NCBI GenBank assembly: GCA_032191485.1
Contig: JAVDOI010000003.1
Coordinates: 11,594,986-11,658,985 of the forward strand
From: Leptoclinus maculatus
Taxonomy: Eukaryota; Chordata; Actinopteri; Perciformes; Stichaeidae
DNA: 64,000 nucleotides
Direction: 5' to 3'
The position numbers and the translations under genes were made by a program. The notes under the pieces are model-generated. The model saw nothing but the letters and a program-made list of their open reading frames with translations, was not told where the DNA came from and searched no databases. Positions 37,701 to 47,249 of the stretch are shown piece by piece (position 1 is the stretch's first letter; each line of letters begins with the position of its first letter).

Positions 37701-40700
37701 TGCAGGATGCCCTCCTGTGGAGGCAGCAGGAACGACGGCTCAGTTTTGGCAACAGACACCGCTTTAGAAGCACAAACGTTAAAAACCTCATCTCACCGTC
37801 TCTGCCAACACCCTCTTGTACGTCTCACAGTCTTTCTGGAGAATCCTTTGGGTTTCCTCCGCTTCTTTCATCTTCTCAACCAGTCCCTAGTGTGAGAGAG
37901 AGAGAGAGAGACACATTTGTTGCTAAAGATTTCTTCAGTTTAAGAGTAAAGATGTTGAAATTTACATTTCCACTTTATTTACCACAGAGTCCCCTGATGC
38001 AGGGGTGGATTGCGCAGCTGAGCATTCAGCTACTGCCCCCTCAAATCTGTGGAGCCACTCCTGATGGTTCTGGTGAAAAGAAGAGATCAAGAGTAAAGAG
38101 GGACACCATGACACAGGGTGAGAAGTAACACGGAGTAAGATGGGTATTCAAACACTAAACACACCTGCTCACTGGGCAGAGGCACATGGGGCAGAGATCT
38201 GTGAAGAACATCTCGACACTCGGCCTGACACACTGCCAGAGCCGTCTGGTTCTCCTACAAGGCGATAGGAGGGAAAAGAAAAAGAGAGAGGAGGAGAGAT
38301 TGAGCACCGACTGTTCAAATAGTTGAGTCTCTTCGAAGACGAGGTCCGGTGGTCATCAGAGAGAGATATGACAAGCGCTTTTCCTTCTTCCCCTTCTACT
38401 CTCCATGATATTCATCCATCGAGCCGCTCCAATCAATGTCACAGGAATGATTCAGTTAACATAATCCTAAATTAGAATTCTACAGCATTACGATGAACGC
38501 TGTCTCGCTCCTACTTTCAATTACCCCGAGAAAACCTCAGCGTCGTTCAACAGGCCACGCCTCCACCAAGTGTCAGCAACCTCGGATTCAGAGCCCATCA
38601 CATGCTTCAGTCCTCCTTTAACCACAAACACATTAATCTGCTTTCATGAAATTGTACAAAGTACCTTGAAAGTCTTCAATAAATAAGAAGGTAGCTATCA
38701 GTCCTCCCACAATAAGCAAGCATCACGCACTGTCACTCTGAGGCCTGAAGGGAGAACGTATGCCAAGCACAAGCCAGCTGGCACTCCAACCACTATTCAC
38801 GTTAACACACCGTGTCAAAGGCAGCTCTGAGACGACTGTATAGAGTTGAATACAACCGGCGTGCACTGACAGTACACAGCAGCTGCCAAGGAACTCCCTG
38901 GCTCAGCTCTGTGAAGGTGCTTTCTACTGTACTCAAATGGCAGAGGAGCAGCTGCTGTGCCGATGGTTCAGCGCGTACCTTCCCTAATGTAGGGGGAGGA
39001 GGGCAAAAATATATACGCTCACTGGAACTGTAAATAGACCGGCTATCTGGTAGCCCACTCGATGTCTAGGATCCGCAGCTACAAGAACTACACTGTAGAT
39101 CACGCTTCACGTTCTTACAAAAAGATCTTTCAGTCGTGAGTACGGAGCATTGGAAGACGTAAGGCCACTGTTGCATGTTCATTAAAAAAAAAAGTTTGAA
39201 TGATCACATTTCCTTCAAACAGAATAAACCGCATTAAAATCAAAGTGAATTAAGCATATTTTCATCGATTAACTGGTGATATTGACAGCACGGATGTCAG
39301 AAAGCAGAATGGGGGGAAAAACATGCTAGAAATGAGTCGCATGACAAAGACAGGAAGCGGCAAAAATGATTACCATGAATCTCAATCTAATGACATCTAG
39401 TGAAACAATCTCTACGTCACTGCACACTCATTTCCTAGCATCAGTCTGAGCTCTGGGCAGGAGGAAATCTTCTATATATTTCAGAGCTTACAGCCTAGAA
39501 CTTATATTTGTCGAGTTCGTAAAGCCTGAGATTTAGAAAGGGGAGTAGCTTAGATCAACAGATCAACACAAAGCCAATTGAGGGCAAACAACAGAGGGGA
39601 CAGTGAGGTAAATGAGTATGCAGCTTTGTTATGGATGGTGGCAAAAAAAAAAAATCTCATTGGGTCAATTATGGCAAAAAAAATCAGATTGGAACTAGAG
39701 TGAAGGAGACTGAGGTGGGGTGTCGAACCTTGACAGCTTTGCTGAGTTTCCCTTGAAGCATGGACTCGGTGGCTGACAGAGCTTCCATTGCACTCCAGTT
39801 TTTCTCCCGAAGCTCCTGTTTTGGTCAGTTCCAGAGAGATACTACCTTCAGTTCAGCCTCAGGAAAAATGCATTCAGTGACCCTTCACATAACACTGGTA
39901 AAGTAACAGAACAATCCGGATGCATTTCTCATTTTAAGATCGCTACACTCGGCTTTTCACCAACGCTCCAACAGCTAAAAATAAGGATGCAAAATAGCCT
40001 CGAGAGTCCCAGTCTCGCACCGTGTGTGGGTAAAAGCAACATGCACAATACGCAAGATATGTATTGTAACAATGTTCTGGGAGTAGTTTCTATTTAATAT
40101 AAGGTAATGTGTCTGAAGATATATACGGTAGATACAAACATTTAAAAACAAAGTCCAAATATATATGCTTCGGTAGGTGAGTTTCTAATGCTCTGAATCA
40201 CCAACAAGCACCGACAAGCTGGCCGAAACAGTCAAGGCCAATAGAGAGCATAACAAGAGTAGGCTAGAAGCCCCGTTATGCAACACGCAGCGTCAGCAAT
40301 CCAAATCAAAATAGACATCTGTACTAGTGTGTACAATCGTGTTGAGACTACAACCTTAGCGAAAGAAAGCTTTCCATTTGTTATTAAATGAACAAAAAGA
40401 AAAACAAGTGTGACTAAGTGGAAGTGGAAAAAAGGCAGTATGGATGCATGTACGCAGTGTGCAACTCCAGTGTGAGGGGGGAGCGTTTTGGGGTACCACA
40501 CAAAGGGGAGGGGGTGATGTCTTGCAGGGCAGCTACTGGTGTTACACAGTTCAGGTAATCGCTGCAGGAAACCTACGTTGTTCTTCTTCCTATGAAGCTC
40601 CAGGGAGTCCCTCAGCTCGGCCAGCTCACCCTGCAGATCTGAGACCTCCTTCTCCTTCTCTGACAACCTGATAGACAACAACAAGGACATTCATTACATC

Positions 40701-43700
40701 TCGTTATGGATTATTGTGTAGTCAAAGGGCCGTTAAAATTAAAACATGTATTTTATCGTAACATTACTCACGCTGTAAGAAGCTCTGGGCTTGGCACTGC
40801 AGTGAGAGACTGCTATTTGGAGGGAAAAAGACTCAATTAAAACTACAAATGAATGAGGATTGTATCTCTTTACGACTCATAGAAAAAAAGAGGAAATTTA
40901 AGAACAGTTCAAACATGAACTCTTTGGTCTTTTCTGGGGCACTAGCCAAAAGAGCTAACTTCCTTCCTATGTTAACTAGTCAAACAAATCTTCCTGCTTC
41001 AAACCATAAAATATGCCACACTTCCAATGAGTGAGCGGTTCTTTGAGATTGTTCCTCACCTGTTGATGGACCTGCTCCACCTTCTCACTCAGCTCCTTAG
41101 TTCTTGCCTCCAGCTCAGCCTGCAGCATCTGGATGTCATGGTCCTTCGCTGCTAGCCTGTGGGTCAGATGTGCTCATCATTAGTCTGATTTGCGAGGCAA
41201 TGCTAGAGGACTACATGTTGAAGTGTGGGGGTTAACTTACTGAGCCTGGAGTTCTAGGAGCTGGGTACCAGAAAGGGTCAGCTCGTCTGGTTTCTCCCTC
41301 TGTCTCAGCTGCTCCATCTCCGCCTGCAGGGCAGCCAACTGCTGCTCCAGAGCCTGAGAGACAAAAAATGTCTCAGACAAGAGCTCAAAGTAGGACAACA
41401 TGAACAATAAAAAAGGGAAACGCAGTACTTCATTAATACAGAAAAGCCCACACCTCTACGGTCTTCTCTCTGGTAGAGCTGCTGTCTTGTGCCGTCTGTA
41501 GACTCTCCTCCATTGATTTTAGCATCACATCCTTCTCTTTGATCCTATAAAGCAAAGTGAGCAACGGCTCATCATACAGAACAGTTCGACGTCACACAGA
41601 ATCTGCCGATTACAAATATAATGCAATTCCCTACAAGAGGACATTTAACAATACTCAGCCTGTCGTGCTAGTGGAGAATTACTATCAGGGGTGTGTATAG
41701 GGAGTGGCCTGGAGTGTCAGGAGGAATTGGTTTTGAAATGCTTACAGTAGAGTAAGTAATGGCCATTGGTCTCATAACATGTACTTATGACTTGAGATGA
41801 ATCAGCTAGTTGGCAAAGCTGCTGCCGCTTGGCGACAGACATTAAGGAAACGAAAGTTAAGAGTCTTTGTGTGTGTTGTGGATGGGGTTGGGTGATCATA
41901 CGATTATGTACCATTACATTGACATGATTCCGAAATATCAAAAGTCAACTTGATTGATCTTACGTTATCTGGAGTTCTTCCACTATGGACTCTGATGATT
42001 CCTGTGATTAGTGGAGAAGACATTTAAAAAATAAATGAGTACAGAATAAGTCAAAAACAGAAACGCCTTTCAGTGAAGATTTTAGACAACTCGCCTGTTC
42101 TGCTGTCTCTCTCTTCAGGGCCTCTGTTTCTTTTTCCTTTAGGGCCTCCGTTTCTTCTTTCAGTGCCTCATTTTCTTCTCTTACAGCCTGCATCAGGGAC
42201 AGAAATGACTTAAAGATTTTTGCCCATTAGGGTTTGTGATTACAAGGCAAGAAGTAAAATGCAGAGTTCCTTAAAGCATGCTGATGTCAGTCAAATGTGT
42301 GTGAGGCAGCACAAGAGAAAAACAAACACCTTGAGCTCTTCTTCCTTGTTGGCCACTTCAATCAGCCCCTTCTCGAGCAGGTCCTCTATGGTTTTCATGT
42401 TGTCGTCCTTCTCTCGGACACTGGGTAGGAAGCAATGTTTTAGAAAGTAATTCAGATATTCAATAGGACTCATTAGTAACAAGCCTAACCAGCTAAAGCA
42501 TTCAAAATATGTTCCAGTGTTCCACACACACACACCTCTTCTGGAACTGGTCCAAAGCCAGTTGGGAGGCAGTCTGCATGGGGAGAGTCAAACAGAGAGG
42601 GTGTGTCAACCAGAAGAATGCACTAACGCATACCAGCCTTTTGTATTTGGAAAAACAAGGTAAAAAGGAGCACGGCTAACCTGATCAGAAATCAGTGCGT
42701 GCAGATTCTGAACCTCTGCCTTTAGGGACATGTTGTCATTGTGCAAGGCCTGTAGATGAACAAACAGGAAAGAGAGACGACAGTTTGAGCAATGACACAG
42801 CACTCTACAACCATGTCTTAGGTCTATAAAGCTGTGAAATAAATGATATCCGTTTGGCAATGGCACTCAAAATATCTGCAAATGTGAACCAACATGCCCC
42901 GTTTCTAGCAGGATGGTCTTCAATCCATATTCCCTCTCAACACAAAGAGGCCGAGAACATGTTTCACTAAATTCCAGCAGACTAATGAACCAATGTCGTG
43001 TTAGTATAGGAAGCTGTAGACGGCGACTATACCTGCATGTTGGTTTCTCTACCGGCCCCACTGCTCCTCTCAGCATTTAGAGAATCCTCCAGACTCTTTC
43101 TCTCAAACTCCTTATCAGCCAACCTGAAGAGAGCAGGGGAAGAGTTGGGAGAGCACATGAGAAACAGTTTCACTCGTAATGCAGTCGCCATGTCTGAAAA
43201 CACCAAAATAGTTTCTCACAGCTTCTGAAGCTCCTCCATGTGAGAGACATGGGTGACCTAAATGAGAAAAAAAACAAATCTTATTAGCCTACACACATAT
43301 TGTAAGGCAGGCTGGCATCTTTTTCTTATTAAACACAGATAAATGTGGTTGATCCATTTACCTGTGAAGAGATCTGGACCTGCAGTGTCTCATTTTGGAC
43401 TTGCAGTGTCTCATTTTGGACTTGCAGGGTCTCACTCTGGACCTGAAGACCGTTGTTTTCATTCATAAGGTCCTGTTAAACACACACGCACACATATAAT
43501 TGGATCCAATACAAGCAAAGACACTGTAACATCATTATGTAGGATGTTGCGGTGTTGCTCACCTGAATCCGGACTTGCAGCGAGTCATCAGGCATACTGT
43601 GCTGGGACATCTCCATAAGCTCCATCACTCTCTGCTCCAGCCGATCCTTGGAAACCATGTTTTCAGTCAGATTGTTGTGTAGGGTCTGGATCTCCTTGTT

Positions 43701-46700
43701 CTTGTTGTTCATCTCAGTCTCCACTGACAAAAGCTGGCCGTGAAGCTCTGCAGCCACACAGACACAGACAGACAATCAGCTGCTGAAAGTAGCCCGTCGA
43801 TTCACTTCAATATAGTGGAAACATTAAGTTATAGGATCACTGCGATGTATTTTATCACCTTTGTTTGAGGCCTGAAGTTTCTCTCTCTCGGCATTGACAT
43901 TGTGGAGGAAATTCTGCAGTTCTTCCCAACGTCGCTGAGCATCCTGCAGTTGGGCCTGGGGACGGAGAGATATATCCAATTTGACGATCACTATTCTCCA
44001 ACAAATTATAATACACAAGTGCTGTACCGCCACACAACACCAGGTAAACTAACAAATGACACCCACCCATCTTCTTCCCCCTCACTGGTTGATTTGCATT
44101 AAGGCCATCTGGGTTTCTACGAGCCTGTTATCGTCTCTTTTTCCTCAAGAATTCAAACACAACTTTGGATCTGCCAAACTAAGTTACGGGCAAGTCCACA
44201 TTACAAAACATCTTGTCCACGTTGGAATTGTATTTTGTAGTTTGTGCAATAAAGAAAAACGGATTTCTGTCATCAAAATATCAACTCTTGGCCTGGCTCT
44301 CAGGTTCTTTGCCGAGACTCTTCTGTGTAAAGCCAGCAACTTAAACTTCCGTCTTTGATTGTGGACAATGAAAAGACAGGAAAGGCTGCTCTCGGTGTCT
44401 CACAGGAAAGTGTGTTATACACAGCACAAAAGCCTCAAACGTTCTAGCTTCCCAAGCAAACACAATCCTCCCAACCCAGGTTCTGTTTCCCACACATCTC
44501 CCACCCCAGGATTTACACTACAACCTCCTCCCATTTCCTTGGTAATGCTTCCACACCCGGCTAACCAGATCTGAAGCCATGCGGCATGGCCCAGGTTTTG
44601 CACGGCTCAGTTCATTTTCATCTCTCGGCTGGGGGAAACTGAAGCACAGGCTAAATAAACACATTGTGCATCTGGATTAGTGTACCTCCAGCTGGGACAC
44701 ATTCTGCTTGTAGTTGACCTCCAGTGACTTCCTCTGGTGTTCCTCCTGCTGCAGCTTGCTGTTGTTGTCTGCCAGCTCTTTCATCAGACCGCTGTACTCG
44801 GAACGCAGCTTGTTCAGCTCTGCTGAATTCCTATCAAGGAAGAAACGCAAACAAGCACAAATGAGTGATGTGAAAATGGTTAATGGGGGCATTATTGTGG
44901 GATGTTGTTGATGAATTAAACTACAAATAGCCTGTATGGGGCATTTCATATGCTGTTACTGTGCATACAGATGGATCTCTTAATGTGAGCAACACAGGCC
45001 GAAGAGACGGAGGATAATGTTCAGATCTGAGCTAAAATGCAGAGACGATGATCTGAAATTCTAATATGAATAGAATCCCTAGGACTGTTTCACCAAGATG
45101 AGCCATTTATGACGCTCTAGAGAGCATGACCAGTAGGGTATTGTCTATTGTAGTGCAACACTGACTTGCTCTCCATCTGGTTGGTGGCAGAGCTGACTGC
45201 GTCCCTCAGGATGCCGTTCTCCTGCTGCAGCCGAGTGATCTGGCTTTCCAGCTGCTCCCTCACCTGCTGGAACTACACATAAACAAGAGGTTTAAGCCTT
45301 GAGAAGAAGGCCAAAAGAGGTCTGGGTTCCTTCACAGTTCTCCCCACAGTATTGATAATAGAGCGCTGTCTAATATAATGCAATAACTGTACTGTTGCAA
45401 ACCTTTATCTGCATGGACTGAAGCTCCTGGTAGCTGCCCTGTGCTTTGCCTTGCATGCTGCCCATTTCTTTCTCCATGGCTGCAAGTTGCTCTCTCATCA
45501 CGGCCTCCACCCGGCCCGTCTTTTGCTTCTCAACCTGAAGCTCCTAAAGCACAGAAGTAAGACGGCATATGAAGCTCTTCACTGAAACAAATGGAATTAC
45601 TCTCTACAAACAATACATTGGGAATTAAATCATTTATCACATCAAGTACTTCATTAAGTAGGACATAGGAATCCCGACCTGGCTAAGCTGTTTCACTTTG
45701 TCCTTTGCAATGGAAGCCTCCTCCTGCACAGTTGTAAGAAGTCGCTCTCGTTCCTGTGCAGCTGGGTCAGGCCTAGCTGCAGACTGGTGGTGAGAAACAT
45801 GACGTTAAAAAAAAAGTCCAACTGCAAATACCAAATGTAACATTTATCAATCTCTCACTTTGTGCCAGGCATCCAATGCATTGGGGCTCTTCTCCCGGAG
45901 GAGAACCATCACACTGACAGCCTCGGCCTCTGACAGAGGCAGGCTGGACAGACCAGACAGCAGCTCCTTCAGCTTCACCTCCGTGTTCTCTGTTAAAACA
46001 CACAAGATAGAGAATGCAATTTAGCACATTATTGTATGGCTGGAGAGTGTATATGAAAAAAAGAAGCAAATACTGGTTCAGTCTGTTTTTTTTTTTCTTG
46101 CCTTTGTCAGTCCCATTCTTCTGCTTCTTGCCACTCCCTTTGGATGGCACATCATCGTTATGGCCCGCTTGGTGGTTGGCAGGAGTTGCATTGTCAACCA
46201 GAACATGGGCTTCATCTACTGGATTTACAAGGTGACAAGTTTAGGCTTTGGTTTGTGTGCAAGTCCTCATATTTAAAAACAAATTTAGCATGTGGGACCG
46301 CTGCATCACCATTAGTATGCTCGGTCTTCTGCTTCTTGGCAGAGTTCTTCTTCTTGCCACTGGTAGCCGCTGGGGTTGCACCGTCCATAACTCTGGTTTC
46401 AGACACAATAGGAGCCTCCTTCTTGACTGGAGCTGGATGCTGCTCAGCTAGAACCTCTGGCTGCTGGTCATTCACTGTAACTTAGGAGAAATTCATTGAA
46501 TTGTTAGTTTCTCATGGAAAAGACAGAAATTGCTAAGTGGCATACCCACTTTTAACTGCACTATTAGCTACTCACCAGGCTCTGCTTTCTGTTTCTTCTT
46601 CTCCTTTTTCTTCCCAGAGATCTGGGGAGGTGTCTGAGCCTGAACAGGAGCCTGAGCGGCTTGGACCTGGACCTGAACCTCAAGCTGAGGGGAGGAAGGT

Positions 46701-47248
46701 TGCTCTGCTTTGCGACTGACCGGCTGTGAGCCGTTCACTTCAGGCTCCTCAGAAGGAGCTGCTGCAGCAGCGGCGGCGGCGGCAGCAGCAGCTGCTGCAG
46801 CCCTGGCAGCCTTTTTCTCCTTCTTCTTTCTCTCCCTCAGACCAGTAGGTGCCTCAGGTGACACTGAAACAGGCACATTGGGACTTGGTGACGGTGGAGC
46901 AGGCTCTGGTGTAGCTACTGGTGTAGGTTCCTCCTCTACCTCCAGAGTGGAGCCGTTGGCGCCATCAGCAACATCAAAATCCCGAAGATCCTCTTCTGAC
47001 TCTCCTCCACCTCCGCCGCCACCTCCTCCTCCGCTGGCACTCTCCTTCTTCTTGCTCTTCTTCTTTTCATTCTTCTTCCGGGTTTCTGGCTTGAATTGTG
47101 GTAGCTTGAGGTCGCGTTTCTGCCTGGCCAGAACCTCATCGTAGGAGGTTTCCTTCATGAAGAGCCAGAAGAAGAGGAACATGAGGGCAATGACCAGGGA
47201 AGGGGCCAGGATCAGCAGGTACTGAGAGTCGTAGATATCCATCGCCAT
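34729..47248 (-). CDS. ktn1: Kinectin 1, kinesin-binding ER membrane coiled-coil protein
   Basis: Thirty-five coding exons, all in phase, give 3,864 nt (1,287 residues; human about 1,357). Exons: 47248-46576, 46474-46310, 46218-46102, 45989-45859, 45783-45679, 45543-45403, 45272-45166, 44830-44686, 43955-43859, 43747-43563, 43472-43362, 43257-43220, 43123-43033, 42749-42681, 42573-42536, 42420-42330, 42187-42095, 42001-41964, 41544-41454, 41353-41241, 41156-41060, 40812-40772, 40667-40577, 39815-39729, 38254-38165, 38060-37983, 37886-37797, 37714-37622, 37515-37447, 37148-37065, 36707-36624, 35386-35303, 35185-35090, 34977-34867, 34758-34729. Kinectin is an ER membrane protein that binds kinesin and anchors elongation factor complexes. 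An N-terminal membrane segment (residues 9-31), FFWLFMKETSYDEVLA, a lysine-rich linker and a very long coiled coil ending in LNQTVKELQQLLQGVSRQLT identify it. Two donors are GC rather than GT. A non-coding first exon probably lies near 51,462. Order next to peli2 matches human. Confidence 0.95.
35303..37148 (-). CDS. ktn1: ktn1 three consecutive 84-nt exons (28-residue units)
   Basis: Exons 37148-37065, 36707-36624 and 35386-35303 are each exactly 84 nt and phase 0 at both ends. Each encodes 28 residues, i.e. four heptads of coiled coil, and each starts with Leu-(Arg/Lys). They lie in the C-terminal part, where kinectin's kinesin-interacting region is placed in mammals. Confidence 0.85.
35387..36623 (-). 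other. ktn1 intron with TTAA MITE
   Basis: A 1.24-kb intron between two 84-nt coiled-coil exons. It contains the short transposon at 35,518-35,666; the rest is unique sequence with no exon seen. Confidence 0.8.
35518..35666. mobile_element. TTAA-type MITE (teleost family)
   Basis: Begins TTAAAGCGACAGGTCACCCC and ends, in inverted orientation, GGGGTGAACTGTCCCTTTAA: about 20-bp inverted ends with two mismatches, starting and ending at TTAA. The interior contains an AAGGTCTGTGGATTA segment and a GGGTCATGATTTC segment that I recognise from an abundant percomorph repeat with the same ends. TTAA target sites point to piggyBac or Kolobok-type mobilisation (inference). Confidence 0.8.
38255..39728 (-). 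other. ktn1 intron, 1.47 kb
   Basis: Donor GTTCGA, acceptor TAG. No exon is recognised. An A-rich run (39,183-39,192) and unique AT-rich sequence only. Confidence 0.75.
39816..40576 (-). other. ktn1 intron, 0.76 kb
   Basis: No repeat or exon seen. An open frame continues from the upstream exon through the donor (to about 40,232), but it has no coiled-coil character after the splice site and is read as intron. Confidence 0.75.
40577..43257 (-). CDS. ktn1: ktn1 repeated exon modules of the coiled coil
   Basis: Twelve consecutive exons follow a repeating size and phase pattern: 38+91+69, 38+91+93, 38+91, 113+97, 41+91 nt. The first member of each pair runs from phase 0 to 2 and the second from 2 to 0. 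The proteins of the second members share a core (ADKEFERKSLEDSL, REKDDNMKTIEDLL, KEKDVMLKSMEESL, AAKDHDIQMLQAEL, SEKEKEVSDLQGEL). This is what serial duplication of a two- or three-exon unit encoding coiled-coil segments would leave. Each complete pair can be skipped without changing frame; human kinectin is known to skip such segments. Confidence 0.8.
43376..43438 (-). repeat. ktn1: 21-bp tandem triplication inside a ktn1 exon
   Basis: Three near-identical 21-bp units (period 21, unit starting GGACCTGCAGTGTCTCATTT on the plus strand) within exon 43472-43362. They encode three copies of the heptad LQVQ(S/N)ET. The repeat keeps both the reading frame and the coiled-coil heptad register. Confidence 0.9.
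43956..44685 (-). other. ktn1 intron, 0.73 kb
   Basis: GT-AG intron with no recognised exon or repeat. Confidence 0.75.
46576..47248 (-). CDS. ktn1: ktn1 first coding exon: membrane anchor, Lys-rich linker, Gly and Ala tracts
   Basis: Encodes residues 1-224. The start is the first of two in-frame ATGs (MAMD; the second is at codon 3), one base after an AG acceptor, so the 5' UTR is spliced. Residues 9-31 form a hydrophobic membrane segment; then come basic repeats (RKKNEKKKSKKKES), ten glycines (73-82), an acidic/proline stretch, and AAR followed by 15 alanines (150-164), then a second basic patch (GKKKEKKKQKAEPG). The Gly and Ala tracts are not in mammalian kinectin. The alanines are encoded by mixed GCT/GCA/GCC codons with some pure runs. 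Confidence 0.93.
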
Positions 47249-47249
47249 T

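Noticed and set aside
46710..47144. Plus-strand 144-codon frame
   Set aside because: Exact antisense of the kinectin N-terminal exon; the poly-Ala and poly-Pro content is the complement of the Ala and Gly tracts.
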